DNA of 64,000 nt from Ensifer oleiphilus (GTDB lineage Bacteria; Pseudomonadota; Alphaproteobacteria; Rhizobiales; Rhizobiaceae). Below, one piece after another: positions 8,512 to 18,487 of this stretch; the stretch's first letter is position 1; each line of letters opens with the position of its first letter. Position numbers and translations under genes: made by a program. The stretch spans positions 186,001 through 250,000 of the forward strand of contig NZ_JABWDU010000001.1 in the NCBI RefSeq assembly GCF_013371465.1, read 5' to 3'. The notes below the pieces were generated by a model, which did no database searches, had not been told where the DNA came from, and saw only the letters and a program-made list of their open reading frames with translations.

Positions 8512-8916
8512 ATGGCACGTGTAAAACGCGGCGTAACCGCTCACGCCAAGCACAAGAAGACACTCAAGGCAGCCAAGGGCTTCTACGGCCGCCGCAAGAA
8601 CACCATCCGCGCCGCAAAGGCTGCGGTTGATCGTTCCAAGCAGTTCGCTTACCGCGACCGCAAGGTCAACAAGCGCAACTTCCGCGCTCTGTGGATCCAG
8701 CGCATCAACGCTGCCGTCCGCGAATTCGGCCTGACCTACGGCCGCTTCATCGACGGCCTGAACAAGGCTGGCATCGAAGTCGACCGCAAGGTTCTGTCCG
8801 ACATGGCAATCCATGAGCCGGCAGCATTCGGCGCCCTCGTCGAAGCTTCCAAGAAGGCGCTTGCCTACCTCAAGGAAGCCGGTACGACCAACGAGTTTGA
8901 AAGCGCTGTTCGTTAA
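8512..8916 (+). CDS. rplT: 50S ribosomal protein bL20
   Basis: The 134-residue protein has the very basic N-terminal extension of L20 ([16 protein letters not shown], then [17 protein letters not shown]) and a globular C-terminal domain ([22 protein letters not shown]). L20 is needed early in 50S assembly, binds 23S rRNA and can autoregulate the operon. AAGGAG precedes the ATG. The strong terminator at 8956-8988 closes the rpmI-rplT unit. Confidence 0.97.
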   Translation: MARVKRGVTAHAKHKKTLKAAKGFYGRRKNTIRAAKAAVDRSKQFAYRDRKVNKRNFRALWIQRINAAVREFGLTYGRFIDGLNKAGIEVDRKVLSDMAIHEPAAFGALVEASKKALAYLKEAGTTNEFESAVR

Positions 8917-8955
8917 GCCAGCGTTTTCCCAAAACCGTTCTTGAATTTTGTTGGG

Positions 8956-8988
8956 AAACCCGCGCTGGCAGGGCTAGCGCGGGTTTTT
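8956..8988 (+). terminator. rplT terminator
   Basis: AAACCCGCGCT (8956-8966) and AGCGCGGGTTT (8976-8986) form an 11-base stem with a 9-base loop and run into five T residues (8984-8988). Confidence 0.88.
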
Positions 8989-9007
8989 CTTATTTTGCGA
9001 GACGAAA

Positions 9008-9835
9008 GTGCACGACGATCGAAGAGGGCCGCTCGCGGTTCCGCAGTTGGACGACGACGACATGGCGGCTCTGCTGGCAGCACTTGCCGGCGGATCGTCC
9101 CGTGTCGAGCACTGCCAGCTCAAGAATCGCGCGGTCTGGATCAAGCGTTACCAGCGCCTCGGGGCCCGTATCGGTCAGCGCCTGCAGTGGCTTGCATCGC
9201 GGCTGACCGGCGTCACCATTCTTCGGCCGGCCCCGCTTCTCGATCCGCAGGGCATGCTCGACCGCGAGGTCCGGCAGATCAATTCTTTCTCCGCCGCCGG
9301 CTTCAAGACACCACAAATCCTCTATCGCGGCACGACGGCGCTGGTGCTGTCGCATCTCGGCCTGCCGGTCAGCAAGCAGATGGGCGCCTTGCGCGACAAG
9401 GACGCCGATGGCCACGATGCGCTTCTGGTGCGCTGTGCCGCCGAACTCGGCCGGCTGCACGCCGCAGGCCTCTGCCACGGCCGTCCGCATCCGCGCGATT
9501 TCATCATCGACGACGGCGAATTCTGCTTCCTCGACTTCGAGGAGGAGCCGGCAGCGGTCATGCCGCTCGCAATGGCACAGGCGCGTGATGTCTGGCTCTT
9601 GTTCCTGCAGATCGCAAGCCGCGCGCTGAAACCGGAAACCCCGGACCGGGCCTTTGTCGCCTGGAAGCTTGCCGCCCCGGCGGAAACCGCCGTCGCTCTC
9701 TCGCAGATCATGCCGTTTTTCGCGCGACTGCTGCCGCTGGCGCGCTTCCTCCTGCGCATCCAGAACGGCCAGGACCTCGTGCGTTTCGTGGCGGCGACGG
9801 ACTATCTGACGAGCGCGACGCAATCACAATCCTGA
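9008..9835 (+). CDS. Kdo/WaaP-type kinase-like protein, probably a pseudokinase
   Basis: The 275-residue protein starts at a GTG (9008). It shows a small protein-kinase-like fold of the lipopolysaccharide Kdo/WaaP or RIO type: a possible ATP-contacting Lys in VWIKRY (about 46), Glu in DREVRQI (about 87), the loop HGRPHPRDF at 157-165 and LDFEEE at 175-180. The usual loop in this superfamily reads HGDxHxxN; here the catalytic Asp is Arg159 and the Asn is Asp164, so catalysis in the normal way is doubtful. It stands between rplT and pheS, 52 bases before pheS, possibly cotranscribed with it. Such genes are sometimes annotated as serine/threonine phosphatases, which the sequence does not support. 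Function is unknown. Confidence 0.6.
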   Translation: MHDDRRGPLAVPQLDDDDMAALLAALAGGSSRVEHCQLKNRAVWIKRYQRLGARIGQRLQWLASRLTGVTILRPAPLLDPQGMLDREVRQINSFSAAGFKTPQILYRGTTALVLSHLGLPVSKQMGALRDKDADGHDALLVRCAAELGRLHAAGLCHGRPHPRDFIIDDGEFCFLDFEEEPAAVMPLAMAQARDVWLLFLQIASRALKPETPDRAFVAWKLAAPAETAVALSQIMPFFARLLPLARFLLRIQNGQDLVRFVAATDYLTSATQSQS

Positions 9836-9887
9836 AGACAACAACCGATATAGAACCGAACCCATTCCCGCATCGAGGCAGGACAGA

Positions 9888-10970
9888 ATGAGCGAACTGG
9901 AAACACTGGAACGGACACTGCTGGCGGACATCGATGCCGCCGGCGACGAAGGATCGATCGAAGCGGTGCGCATTGGCGCACTCGGCAAGAAGGGCTCGAT
10001 CTCCGAGCTGCTGAAGACGCTCGGCACGATGACGCCGGAAGAACGCCAGACCCGTGGCGCCCAGATCAATGCGCTGAAGACCACGGTCGCAGACGCGATC
10101 ACCGCCCGCAAGTCTGCGCTGAAGGACCTGGCGATCGCCGAACGCTTGGCCCGCGAAACCGTCGATATCAGCCTGCCGGTGCGCTCGTCGCCGGCCGAGC
10201 GTGGCCGCATCCATCCGATCAGCCAGATCGTCGACGAGATCACCGCGATCTTCGGCGACATGGGCTTCTCGATCGCCGAAGGTCCCGATATCGAAACCGA
10301 CTACTACAATTTCACGGCGCTGAACTTCCCGGAAGGTCACCCGGCCCGCGAGATGCACGACACCTTCTTCTTCAACGAAGACGACAAGGGTGAGCGCAAG
10401 GTGCTGCGCACGCATACCTCGCCGGTGCAGATCCGAACGATGGAAGCGCAGGACCCGCCGATCCGCATCATCATCCCGGGCAAGACCTATCGCCAGGATT
10501 CCGACGCCACCCACTCGCCGATGTTCCATCAGGTCGAAGGCCTTGTCGTCGACAAGTCCGCGAACGTCGCCAACATGCGCTGGGTGCTGGAAGAGTTCTG
10601 CAAGGCATTCTTCGAGGTCGACAAGGTAACGATGCGCTTCCGCCCGTCGTTCTTCCCGTTCACCGAGCCGTCCTTCGAGGTCGACATCCAGTGCGACCGC
10701 TCCGGCCCGATCGTCAAGTTCGGCGAGGGCACCGACTGGATGGAAATCCTCGGCTGCGGCATGGTGCACCCGAACGTACTGCGCTCCGGCGGGCTTGACC
10801 CGGACGAGTATCAGGGTTTTGCCTGGGGCATGGGCCTCGACCGCATCGCCATGCTGAAATACGGCATGCCGGACCTGCGTGACTTCTTCAACGCCGACGT
10901 CCGCTGGATGAACCATTACGGCTTCCGCCCGCTCGACATGCCGACGTTGTTCGGCGGCCTTTCGGCCTGA
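9888..10970 (+). CDS. pheS: Phenylalanyl-tRNA synthetase alpha subunit
   Basis: The 360-residue protein is typical PheS: an N-terminal coiled-coil that contacts tRNA (about 1-95), then the class II catalytic core with [10 protein letters not shown], the [18 protein letters not shown] segment, motif 2 around [12 protein letters not shown], the Phe-binding [16 protein letters not shown] and motif 3 [14 protein letters not shown]. It forms an alpha2-beta2 enzyme with PheT that charges tRNA-Phe in the cytoplasm. It is followed after 126 bases by pheT; that gap holds a palindromic repeat rather than a plain leader. I saw no attenuator-like Phe-codon leader. Confidence 0.98.
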   Translation: MSELETLERTLLADIDAAGDEGSIEAVRIGALGKKGSISELLKTLGTMTPEERQTRGAQINALKTTVADAITARKSALKDLAIAERLARETVDISLPVRSSPAERGRIHPISQIVDEITAIFGDMGFSIAEGPDIETDYYNFTALNFPEGHPAREMHDTFFFNEDDKGERKVLRTHTSPVQIRTMEAQDPPIRIIIPGKTYRQDSDATHSPMFHQVEGLVVDKSANVANMRWVLEEFCKAFFEVDKVTMRFRPSFFPFTEPSFEVDIQCDRSGPIVKFGEGTDWMEILGCGMVHPNVLRSGGLDPDEYQGFAWGMGLDRIAMLKYGMPDLRDFFNADVRWMNHYGFRPLDMPTLFGGLSA

Positions 10971-10980
10971 TCGCATTCGG

Positions 10981-11080
10981 AGCATTTCCAGGAAAAGTGC
11001 GAAGCGGTTTTCCGTCCGGAAATGCGAAAAACAAAGGGATAGAGCGTTTCCGCGCTTCGATTTAAGCCGGAAACGCTCGA
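10981..11080. repeat. Rhizobial mosaic palindromic intergenic repeat (copy 1)
   Basis: The pheS-pheT gap holds nested inverted repeats. The outer arms are GCATTTCC (10982-10989) and GGAAATGC (11018-11025); the inner arms are GGAAAA (10991-10996) and TTTTCC (11008-11013) around GTGCGAAGCGG. A second hairpin, GAGCGTTTCC (11042-11051) with GGAAACGCTC (11069-11078), follows. The layout matches the copy at 21875-21919 with paired base changes. It resembles the short mosaic palindromes dispersed in Rhizobiaceae genomes. Confidence 0.75.
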
Positions 11081-11096
11081 GGATACAGGTGAAATC

Positions 11097-13523
11097 ATGA
11101 AATTCACGCTTTCCTGGCTCAAGGACCACCTTGAAACCGACGCTTCGCTGGAAGAAATCTGCGCGCGCCTGACGATGATCGGACTCGAGGTCGAGGACGT
11201 CGACGACAAGGCCGCCTTCAAGCCCTTCGTCATCGCCAAGGTCGTCTCCGCCGAGCAGCATCCGAATGCCGACAAGCTCCGCGTGCTGAAGGTCGATACC
11301 GGCTCGGGCGCCCCGATCCAGGTCGTCTGCGGCGCTCCGAATGCGCGAGCCGGCCTCGTCGGCGCCTTCGCGGCCGCCGGCACCTACGTCCCGGGCATCG
11401 CCGTCACGCTTTCCGTCGGCAACATTCGCGGTGTTGAAAGCCACGGCATGATGTGTTCGGAGAAAGAACTGGAGATCTCCGACGACCACAACGGCATCAT
11501 CGACCTGCCTGATGACGCGCCCGTCGGCACGAGTTATGCCGCCTATGCCGGCCTCGACGACCCGATGATCGAGATCAACCTGACGCCGAACCGCCCGGAT
11601 TGCACCAGTGTCTACGGCATCGCCCGCGACCTCGCGGCCTCCGGCCTCGGTACGCTGAAGGCGCGGCCGGCACCGTCGTTTGCGGTCGAAGGTGAAACGA
11701 CGACCAAGCTCACGATCGACCTTGGCGACGACCGTCACCTGTGCCCCGGCTTCGGCCTGCGCCTGGTGCGCGGCGTCAAGAACGGCCCGTCGCCGAAGTG
11801 GATGCAGCAGCGGCTGCTGTCGATCGGTCTTCGCCCGATCAACGCGCTGGTCGACATCACCAACTACATGACCTTCGACCAGGGTCGGCCGATGCACGTC
11901 TTCGACGCCGCCAAGGTCCAGGGTAATTTGACTGTCCGCCGCGCCAAGGAAGGCGAAACCGTGCTTGCGCTCGACCAGCGCGAATACAAGCTCGGCCCCA
12001 ACAACGTCGTCATCTCGGACGAAAACGGCATCGAGTCGATCGGCGGCATCATGGGCGGCGAACACTCCGGCTGCGATGAGAACACCACCGACGTCCTGAT
12101 CGAATCGGCGCTCTGGGACCCGATGAACATCGCCAAATCAGGTCGCACGCTCGGCATCATCACCGATGCGCGCTACCGATTCGAGCGTGGCGTCGACCCT
12201 GAGTACATGGTGCCCGGTCTCGAACGCACCACGGAGCTGGTCGTCCAACTCTGCGGCGGCACGCCGGCCAAGGCCGAGGTCGTCGGCTATGCGGGCTATA
12301 CGCCGAAGATCGTCGATTTCCCGATGTCTGAGGTCAAGCGCCTGACCGGGCTTGAAGTGTCGTCCGAGGAGAGTGTCGCGATCCTGACGAAGCTCGGCTT
12401 CGGCGTCGAGGGTTCGGGCGAGCGCGTCAACGTGTCGGTGCCGTCCTGGCGCCCTGACGTCGACGGCAAGGCCGATCTCGTCGAAGAGGTGATGCGCATC
12501 CACGGCGTCGACAATATCGTCGCAGCACCGCTGCCGAGCCATGGCACCGTCAACGGCAAGATCCTGACGACGCTCCAGATCCGTACCCGCCTTGCCAAGC
12601 GTGCACTCGCAAGCCGTGGCATGCTGGAAGCTGTCACCTGGTCGTTCATTTCCGAGGATCAGGCAAGGCTCTTCGGTGGCGGTTCGCCGGCGCTCAAGCT
12701 TGCCAACCCGATTGCGGCCGACATGTCCGACATGCGGCCGTCGCTGTTGCCGGGTCTTCTGTCGGCGGCGCAGCGCAATGCCGACAAGGGTTTTGGCGAC
12801 GTCGCGCTCTTCGAAGTCTCCGGCACCTACGAGGGTGATGGTCCGGATCAGCAGCGCCGCGTTGCCGGCGGCGTGCGGCGTGGTACTGCATCGCTCAATG
12901 GCGCCGGTCGCCTCTGGTCGAACGCGGCCAAGGGCGGCGGCAAGCCGGTCGATGTCTTCGACGCCAAGGCAGACGCGATCGCGGTCTTGGAAGCCTGCGG
13001 CGTGCCGATGGGCAATGTCCAGTTCGAAGCCGGCGGCCCTGCCTGGTATCATCCCGGCCGCTCCGGCACGATCAAGCTCGGCCCGAAGATCGTGCTTGGT
13101 ACGTTTGGCGAATTCCACCCGAAGACGCTCGAGGCGCTCGACGTTTCCGGTGCGCTCTGTGGCTTCGAGATCTATGTCGACGCAATGCCGGAACCAAAGA
13201 AGAAGGCGACCCGCACCAAGCCGGCGCTGGACCTTTCACCCTTCCAGGCCGTCAAGCGCGACTTCGCCTTCGTCGTCGACAAGGGCGTCGAGGCAGGTGC
13301 CATCCTGCGCGCGGCCTCAGGTGCCGATCGCAAGCTGGTGACCGGGGTCAGCGTCTTCGACGTGTTCGAGGGGGCGTCGCTCGGCGAGGGCAAGAAGTCG
13401 ATTGCCATCGAGGTGACAATCCAGCCGGTCGAGCGCACGCTGACCGACGAGGATTTCGAAGCGTTGACGGCCAAGATCGTCGCCAACGTCACCAAGACGA
13501 CCGGCGGCGTGTTGCGCGCCTGA
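11097..13523 (+). CDS. pheT: Phenylalanyl-tRNA synthetase beta subunit
   Basis: The 808-residue protein has the full bacterial PheT order: an N-terminal tRNA-binding OB domain (about 40-150, with [13 protein letters not shown] and [12 protein letters not shown]), B3/B4 editing domains (about 210-400, with [25 protein letters not shown]), a B5 domain (about 405-475), the inactive class II-like core (about 480-690) and a C-terminal ferredoxin-like anticodon-binding domain (about 710-806). It completes the synthetase and hydrolyses mischarged Tyr-tRNA-Phe. A terminator follows at 13549. Length and all domains are normal. Confidence 0.98.
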   Translation: MKFTLSWLKDHLETDASLEEICARLTMIGLEVEDVDDKAAFKPFVIAKVVSAEQHPNADKLRVLKVDTGSGAPIQVVCGAPNARAGLVGAFAAAGTYVPGIAVTLSVGNIRGVESHGMMCSEKELEISDDHNGIIDLPDDAPVGTSYAAYAGLDDPMIEINLTPNRPDCTSVYGIARDLAASGLGTLKARPAPSFAVEGETTTKLTIDLGDDRHLCPGFGLRLVRGVKNGPSPKWMQQRLLSIGLRPINALVDITNYMTFDQGRPMHVFDAAKVQGNLTVRRAKEGETVLALDQREYKLGPNNVVISDENGIESIGGIMGGEHSGCDENTTDVLIESALWDPMNIAKSGRTLGIITDARYRFERGVDPEYMVPGLERTTELVVQLCGGTPAKAEVVGYAGYTPKIVDFPMSEVKRLTGLEVSSEESVAILTKLGFGVEGSGERVNVSVPSWRPDVDGKADLVEEVMRIHGVDNIVAAPLPSHGTVNGKILTTLQIRTRLAKRALASRGMLEAVTWSFISEDQARLFGGGSPALKLANPIAADMSDMRPSLLPGLLSAAQRNADKGFGDVALFEVSGTYEGDGPDQQRRVAGGVRRGTASLNGAGRLWSNAAKGGGKPVDVFDAKADAIAVLEACGVPMGNVQFEAGGPAWYHPGRSGTIKLGPKIVLGTFGEFHPKTLEALDVSGALCGFEIYVDAMPEPKKKATRTKPALDLSPFQAVKRDFAFVVDKGVEAGAILRAASGADRKLVTGVSVFDVFEGASLGEGKKSIAIEVTIQPVERTLTDEDFEALTAKIVANVTKTTGGVLRA

Positions 13524-13548
13524 AGGCCGTTCAAGTCATAATCACCGC

Positions 13549-13575
13549 AAAGGCCGCTGCTTGCAGCGGCCTTTT
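13549..13575 (+). terminator. pheT terminator
   Basis: AAAGGCCGCTGC (13549-13560) and GCAGCGGCCTTT (13563-13574) form a 12-base inverted repeat with a T run overlapping its end, 26 bases after the pheT stop. Confidence 0.85.
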
Positions 13576-13631
13576 GCATGCGGCGTCCGTGGAACGCCGC
13601 ATCGGATGCAAGCCTCGGGTCGGTCTCGTCA

Positions 13632-13991
13632 TCAGCCGTGAAGATGGTAGATCTTGTTGACGATAACCCAGCGTCCGTCGATCTTGACCAGCGACAGATA
13701 GTCGGAAAAGCGCTCGCCGGCAAAGCTGTCGATCACCTTGACCGTCGCAGCATCGCCGGCAATGTCGGTCATCTCCACATCCATTTCCGGCTGGGTGCCG
13801 GGCGGTGCGCCTCCCTGGTCCAGAACCGCCTTGATGAAGCCGTCGCGCGTCATCCATTCGAGCGCGCCTCTGTAGTTGCCGATGATCGCCGCATCCGGGT
13901 GAAACGCCTTGCGCAACGCACCCTCGTTGGCAAAGGCCATGCCGTCGACATAGAGATGCACCACCGCGCTGATCGCCTGCTCGTCGGACAT
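13632..13991 (-). CDS. NTF2-like (lumazine-binding/SnoaL-type) protein
   Basis: The 119-residue protein is a single-domain NTF2-like cone fold: an N-terminal helix pair (ISAVVHLYVDGMAFANEGALRKAFHPDAAIIG), a WMTRDGF turn, and strands ending in KIDGRWVIVNKIYHLHG. It matches the putative lumazine-binding family (PF12893-like). Such proteins bind small hydrophobic ligands or act as small enzymes, and function cannot be predicted from the sequence. It is convergent with pheT and downstream of an aldo/keto reductase gene on the same strand, separated by a hairpin. Family confidence is good. Confidence 0.8.
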   Translation of the reverse strand: MSDEQAISAVVHLYVDGMAFANEGALRKAFHPDAAIIGNYRGALEWMTRDGFIKAVLDQGGAPPGTQPEMDVEMTDIAGDAATVKVIDSFAGERFSDYLSLVKIDGRWVIVNKIYHLHG

Positions 13992-14063
13992 TCCCGCTCC
14001 TCCGCTATTGTTGGTTACGACGGAAGAGGTAGTGCGCCCGGCTCAAAATTCGATGGGGATATG

Positions 14064-14087
14064 CCCCGCCTCGGCAAGGAGGCGGGG
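14064..14087. terminator. GC-rich hairpin between aldo/keto reductase and NTF2-like genes
   Basis: CCCCGCCTC (14064-14072) and GAGGCGGGG (14079-14087) make a 9-base stem with a 6-base loop, 9 bases past the stop of the leftward reductase gene. The T run (TTT) is only on the plus side, so its efficiency as a leftward terminator is uncertain. Confidence 0.5.
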
Positions 14088-14096
14088 TTTCGGCGT

Positions 14097-15092
14097 TCAA
14101 CGATTGGTGAGCGCCAGCGAAGCCTCGCTGTAGCGCTTGCCGGCAACGAGCGACGGCGACAGCGCATCGCCCAACCGGGCGCGTTCGTCGACGGTGAGAA
14201 CGATATCGGCCGCCGCCGCATTCTGTTCCAGGTGGTTGAGCTTTCTGGCGCCGGGAATGGGCACGATGAAGTCGCCCTGATTGATCACCCAGGCGAGCGC
14301 CAGTTGCGCCGCGGTCACACCTTTTTCACGCGCGAGAGTCTCCAGAGTATCGACGAGGGCGGCATTGGCACCGAGGTTCTCCGCCTGGAAACGCGGCAGC
14401 GAGCGGCGGAAATCGTCGGCGGCCAGATCGTCCGCCTTGCGGATCGTGCCCGTCAGCATGCCGCGTCCGAGCGGGCTATAGGGCACGAAGCCGATGCCGA
14501 GCTCGCGGCAGGTGGCGAGCACATCCTCTTCGGGGTCGCGCGACCAGAGCGAATACTCGCTCTGGACCGCTGCAATCGGATGCACCTTGTGGGCACGGCG
14601 GATGGTTTCGGCGCTTGCCTCGGAAAGGCCAAGCGTGCGCACCTTGCCCTGGCGCACCAGATCGGCCATGGCGCCGACGGTTTCCTCGATGGGAACGGCG
14701 GGGTCGACGCGGTGCTGGTAGTAGAGGTCGATCACCTCGATCCCCAATCTCTTGAGCGAGGCATCGGCCACGGCCCTGGCGTTTTCCGGCCGACCGTCGA
14801 TGCCCTTGATCGCCTCGGCTGCCGGCTTGCCCGGCTCGATGCGGAAGCCGAATTTGGTGGCGATCGTCACCTTGTCGCGCAAGGCTTTGAGCGCCTTGCC
14901 GACAAGCTTTTCATTCTCATAGGGGCCGTAGACTTCGGCCGTGTCGAAGAAGGTGACGCCGAGGTCGACGGCGCGCTGCAGCGTGCGGATCGATTCCGTC
15001 TCGTCAGCGCCGCCATAGGCAAAGCTCATGCCCATGCAGCCAAGGCCGATGGCAGAGACGGTCAGTTCATTCCCGAGTTTGCGGGTCTTCAT
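14097..15092 (-). CDS. Aldo/keto reductase
   Basis: The 331-residue NADP(H)-dependent oxidoreductase has the catalytic tetrad D50 and Y55 ([14 protein letters not shown]), K80 (TKFGF) and H127 (YYQHRVDP), and a C-terminal [13 protein letters not shown] cofactor-binding region. It resembles the AKR13/YakC group, which reduces aldehydes and ketones. The start at 15092 is preceded by a GAAAGGAC-type ribosome site; an upstream ATG at 15149 lacks one. A LysR regulator is divergently encoded 229 bases away and is its likely controller. The physiological substrate is unknown. Confidence 0.9.
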   Translation of the reverse strand: MKTRKLGNELTVSAIGLGCMGMSFAYGGADETESIRTLQRAVDLGVTFFDTAEVYGPYENEKLVGKALKALRDKVTIATKFGFRIEPGKPAAEAIKGIDGRPENARAVADASLKRLGIEVIDLYYQHRVDPAVPIEETVGAMADLVRQGKVRTLGLSEASAETIRRAHKVHPIAAVQSEYSLWSRDPEEDVLATCRELGIGFVPYSPLGRGMLTGTIRKADDLAADDFRRSLPRFQAENLGANAALVDTLETLAREKGVTAAQLALAWVINQGDFIVPIPGARKLNHLEQNAAAADIVLTVDERARLGDALSPSLVAGKRYSEASLALTNR

Positions 15093-15284
15093 GGCATGTC
15101 CTTTCGGGGTGTGGGCGGCGATACCAGACGCGCCGGGGGCGCGCGTCAACGGATCGAAGCAAAAGGTGTTGTCGTGACAGGTCCGCCCGGCCCGAAGCGG
15201 TGCGCCCGCGCGCCGCTTCGGGCCGGGGCCGCTTGGCCGTGACGATGGGGAGAGGATAGAGCCCGGGAGCGCGCGTGAAAATCC

Positions 15285-15313
15285 CTGTCAATTCTCACGG
15301 GCTGTTCTATTAT
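15285..15313 (+). promoter_or_regulatory. Promoter placed for a leaderless LysR transcript
   Basis: CTGTCA (15285-15290), a 17-base spacer and TATTAT (15308-15313) lie directly before the ATG at 15322. The expected transcription start falls at or next to the ATG, and no ribosome site is seen. Confidence 0.5.
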
Positions 15314-15321
15314 TTAGATCA

Positions 15322-16212
15322 ATGAATCGAACCCAGCTTTCCCAACTTGCCGTTCTGGCTGCCGTTGCCGCCCATGGCAGCTTTCGCGGTGCCGCCCGCG
15401 AGCTTGCCATCGCGCCTTCGGCGGTGAGCCATGCGGTCTGCAGCCTTGAGGCCAGTCTTGGCGTCCGGCTTCTGGCGCGCACAACCCGCAGCGTCGCGCC
15501 GACCGAGGAAGGTCGGCGGCTGCTGGAGCGGCTGGCGCCGGCGCTCGAAGAGATCGCCCACGCACTGGAGGCCGTCGCCGATGCGCGCGACCGGCCGGCC
15601 GGCAATCTGCGCATCACCGCGCCGCGGTTTGCCGCCGATCTGATCCTCGCGCCTCGGCTCGGAGAATTTCTCGACCGCTACCCCGACATCGTGCTGGAGG
15701 TCGCCAACGAGGATGGCTTCACCGATATCGTCGAGGAGGGGTATGACGCCGGCATCCGGCTAGGCGAAAGCCTCGAAGCCGACATGATCGCCGTCAAGGT
15801 CGGGCCGGAACTGGAAAGCGCTGTCGTCGCCTCGCCCGATTACTTCGCGCGTTTCGGCCGCCCCTTGCATCCGCGCGACCTTGCCGGCCACCGCTGTATC
15901 CGGCGACGCTTTTCCAATGGCACGCTCTATCGCTGGGAGTTCGAGAATGGGGGCGAAGAGTTGACGGTCGCAGTGGAGGGGCCGCTGATCCTCGGCGAAG
16001 ACAGGCCGATCATCAAGGCAGCCATAGGCGGGGCAGGGCTTGCCTATCTATTCATCACGCGCGTGGAACAGGCGATCGCCGAAGGACGGCTGATCCGCGT
16101 GCTAGACGACTGGTGCGCGCCCTATGCCGGCCCGTTTCTCTATTATCCCAGCAGGCGGCAGATGCGCCCGGCTCTCCGCGCCTTCATCGACTTCTTCAAG
16201 TATGCCGGATAG
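15322..16212 (+). CDS. LysR-family transcriptional regulator
   Basis: The 296-residue protein has a winged helix-turn-helix at residues 1-60 (AVAAHGSFRGAARELAIAPS, then SLEASLGVRLLARTTRSVAPTEEG) and a periplasmic-binding-like effector domain (about 90-296, containing ITAPRFAADLILAPRLGEFL). It belongs to the large LysR subgroup that often controls a divergent oxidoreductase; here the aldo/keto reductase at 14097-15092 is the obvious candidate target. There is no ribosome site before the ATG, and a promoter is positioned so that the mRNA may be leaderless. It is convergent with the next gene. Confidence 0.92.
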   Translation: MNRTQLSQLAVLAAVAAHGSFRGAARELAIAPSAVSHAVCSLEASLGVRLLARTTRSVAPTEEGRRLLERLAPALEEIAHALEAVADARDRPAGNLRITAPRFAADLILAPRLGEFLDRYPDIVLEVANEDGFTDIVEEGYDAGIRLGESLEADMIAVKVGPELESAVVASPDYFARFGRPLHPRDLAGHRCIRRRFSNGTLYRWEFENGGEELTVAVEGPLILGEDRPIIKAAIGGAGLAYLFITRVEQAIAEGRLIRVLDDWCAPYAGPFLYYPSRRQMRPALRAFIDFFKYAG

Positions 16213-16309
16213 AGAAGATAACATAGCCGGCCCACAGGCGCGCCAGTGCGTTTCGTCGCCGGCGGTCGCCGCCCGTATGCTCAATTCCATTGTCTTCGTC
16301 TTGCCTTTG

Positions 16310-17260
16310 CTATTCGCTGACGTCGTTGAGCTTGCGCATAGCCTCGTCGCTCAGCGTCAGCTCGACTGACCGGATGAGGCTCGTCAACTGGTCGAGATTG
16401 GTGGCGCTGGCGATGGGGGCGGTGATGCCCTTGCGGTTTCTGACCCAGGCGAGCGCGATCTCGGCCTGTGTCGCTCCGGTCTCCTCGGCAAGCTCGTCGA
16501 GCACGCCGAGGATCCGCATGCCGCGGCCATCGAGATATTTTTCGACACCGGAGCCGCGCGCTGAGCCTTCCAGGTCCTTGTGGGTGCGGTACTTGCCGGA
16601 GAGGAACCCGCGCGCCAGACCGAAATAGCTGATGACGCCGATCTCCTCGCTGACGCAAAGGTCGCGCACCGGCCCGTCGAAACTGTCGCGGTCGTAGAGA
16701 TTGTATTCCGGCTGCAGCACCGCATAACGCGGCAGGCCGCCATTGGCGGCAACATCCAGCGCTTCGCGCAGCTGCAGCGAATTGAGGTTCGAAGCGCCGA
16801 CGGCGCGCACCTTGCCGTCAGACAGCAACTGGTCGTAGGCGGCGAGCGTTTCCTCGTACGGCGTTTCCGGATCGGGCCAGTGCGACAGGTAAAGGTCGAT
16901 GTAGTCCGTCTGCAGTCGCTTCAGCGAATCCTCGACCGCCTGCAGGATCCAGCGGCGCGACAGGCCCTTGCGGTCCGGCCCAAGCTCGGAGCCGACCTTG
17001 GTGACGATGACGGCCTTGTCGCGGCTGTGACCCGACTGTTTCAGCCATTTGCCGATGATCGTCTCGGATTCGCCGCCCTGGTTTCCTGATGCCCAGGAGG
17101 AGTAGACGTCGGCGGTGTCGATGGCATTGAGGCCGGCATCGAAGAAGGCGTCGAGCAGGGCGAAGGACGTCTTTTCGTCCGCCGTCCAGCCGAAGACATT
17201 GCCGCCGAAGACGAGCGGCGCGATTGCGAGGTCGGTACGGCCAAGTCTGCGTTTTTCCAT
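16310..17260 (-). CDS. Aldo/keto reductase, YajO/auxin-induced-protein type
   Basis: The 316-residue protein carries the AKR tetrad D48, Y53 (AIDTADVYSSWA), K88 (VTKVGS) and H127 (LSHWPDP), with GxxGGESE and late IASATNLDQL cofactor contacts. It is cytoplasmic, NADP-dependent and of unknown substrate. It is only distantly like the reductase at 14097. It is divergent from a Gfo/Idh/MocA oxidoreductase, with a 177-base gap that contains the perfect palindrome AGGTACGTACCT (17388-17399), a possible operator. No regulator gene is adjacent. Confidence 0.9.
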   Translation of the reverse strand: MEKRRLGRTDLAIAPLVFGGNVFGWTADEKTSFALLDAFFDAGLNAIDTADVYSSWASGNQGGESETIIGKWLKQSGHSRDKAVIVTKVGSELGPDRKGLSRRWILQAVEDSLKRLQTDYIDLYLSHWPDPETPYEETLAAYDQLLSDGKVRAVGASNLNSLQLREALDVAANGGLPRYAVLQPEYNLYDRDSFDGPVRDLCVSEEIGVISYFGLARGFLSGKYRTHKDLEGSARGSGVEKYLDGRGMRILGVLDELAEETGATQAEIALAWVRNRKGITAPIASATNLDQLTSLIRSVELTLSDEAMRKLNDVSE

Positions 17261-17387
17261 GGTTTCGCTCCATTGGACTGGATGAAAGCAAGTGCGCGAT
17301 CGGGAGGATTGCCGGCAGGAACATAAGGCAGGCGAACAAAGTTTGTCACCTGCCGCCGGTCCTTTTTATCGCATATCGCCGCTTGAT

Positions 17388-17399
17388 AGGTACGTACCT
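17388..17399. promoter_or_regulatory. Perfect 12-base palindrome between divergent oxidoreductase genes
   Basis: AGGTACGTACCT is a perfect palindrome about 40 bases before the Gfo/Idh/MocA start and 128 bases before the aldo/keto reductase start. It could be an operator; the binding protein is unknown. Confidence 0.4.
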
Positions 17400-17437
17400 C
17401 GTCGCTAATCTCCGGCGCTTAATCAGGGAGCCCCGCC

Positions 17438-18424
17438 ATGTTTCGTTTCGGAATTCTGTCCACGGCCAAGATCGGCCGCGATCTCGTCGTGCCCGCCATC
17501 CAGGACGCCGAAAACTGCGTGGTTTCGGCAGTCGCCAGCCGCGACCTTGCAAAGGCGCGCGCCATGGCCGACCGATTTTCCGCGCCGCATGCCTTCGGCT
17601 CCTATGAGGAGATGCTCGCCTCCGACGCGATCGATGCGGTCTATATCCCGCTGCCGACGTCGCAGCATGTGGAATGGACCATCAAGGCTGCCAATGCCGG
17701 CAAGCATGTGCTTTGCGAAAAGCCGATCGCGCTCAGGGCATCCGAGGTCGATCAGCTGATTGCCGCACGCGACCGCAACAAGGTGCTGATCGCCGAGGCC
17801 TTCATGGTCACCTACAGCCCCGTGTGGCGCAAGGTCCGCTCGCTCATCGCCGAAGGCGCGATCGGCCGGCTGCGGCATGTGCAGGGCGCCTTCACCTATT
17901 TCAATCGCGACCCCGGCAATATGCGCAACATTCCCGAGCTTGGAGGTGGTGGCCTGCCGGATATCGGCGTCTACCCGACGATCACCACCCGCTTCGTCAC
18001 GGCCAAGGAGCCGGTGCGCGTGCAGGCAAGCACCGACCGCGACCCGGAATTCGGTACCGACATCTATTCGAGCGTGCGCGCCGATTTCGGCGATTTCGAA
18101 CTGAGCTTCTACATCTCCACCCAGCTCGCCGCCCGCCAGGTCATGGTCTTCCATGGCGACAAGGGCTTCATCGAGGTGAAGTCGCCGTTCAATGCCGACC
18201 GGTATGGCCGGGAGGAAGTAGAACTGACCAATCAGAACCACGCCCAGTCCCAGCTCTTCCGCTTCCAGGATGCGCGCCAATACAAGCTGCAGGCGGAAGC
18301 GTTTGCGCGGGCGGCCAAGGGAGAGCAGGAGGAAGTGGTGACGCTCGAAAACTCTCGGGCGAACCAGAAGCTCATCGACGCGATCTATCGCGCCAGCGAC
18401 AAGGACGGCTGGGAAAAGGTCTGA
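17438..18424 (+). CDS. Gfo/Idh/MocA-family NAD(P)-dependent oxidoreductase
   Basis: The 328-residue protein has an N-terminal Rossmann domain starting [14 protein letters not shown] and the family motif CEKPIA, with E94-K95-P96 contacting nicotinamide and substrate. A C-terminal alpha/beta domain contains the substrate-site segment [12 protein letters not shown] near residues 168-179. Family members oxidise or reduce sugars, inositols and their derivatives; this sequence does not allow a substrate to be named. It ends in a strong terminator and is divergent from the aldo/keto reductase at 16310. Confidence 0.9.
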   Translation: MFRFGILSTAKIGRDLVVPAIQDAENCVVSAVASRDLAKARAMADRFSAPHAFGSYEEMLASDAIDAVYIPLPTSQHVEWTIKAANAGKHVLCEKPIALRASEVDQLIAARDRNKVLIAEAFMVTYSPVWRKVRSLIAEGAIGRLRHVQGAFTYFNRDPGNMRNIPELGGGGLPDIGVYPTITTRFVTAKEPVRVQASTDRDPEFGTDIYSSVRADFGDFELSFYISTQLAARQVMVFHGDKGFIEVKSPFNADRYGREEVELTNQNHAQSQLFRFQDARQYKLQAEAFARAAKGEQEEVVTLENSRANQKLIDAIYRASDKDGWEKV

Positions 18425-18443
18425 GCGGGCTCCTGAAAGACAA

Positions 18444-18473
18444 AAACCCGCCGGCTTGCGCCGGCGGGTTTGT
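18444..18473 (+). terminator. Terminator after the Gfo/Idh/MocA gene
   Basis: AAACCCGCCGGC (18444-18455) and GCCGGCGGGTTT (18460-18471) form a perfect 12-base stem with a 4-base loop. Flanking A and T runs make it usable in both directions, for the convergent gene at 18488 too. Confidence 0.88.
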
Positions 18474-18487
18474 TCGTTTTGGCTGGG

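Noticed and set aside
9708-12065. A 785-codon minus frame across pheS and pheT
   Set aside because: It is antisense to two certain genes, has no family pattern, and is a side effect of high GC third positions. The same holds for the long frames opposite guaA (38244-39650), the M29 gene (26038-27336) and the aldo/keto reductase (13578-15242).
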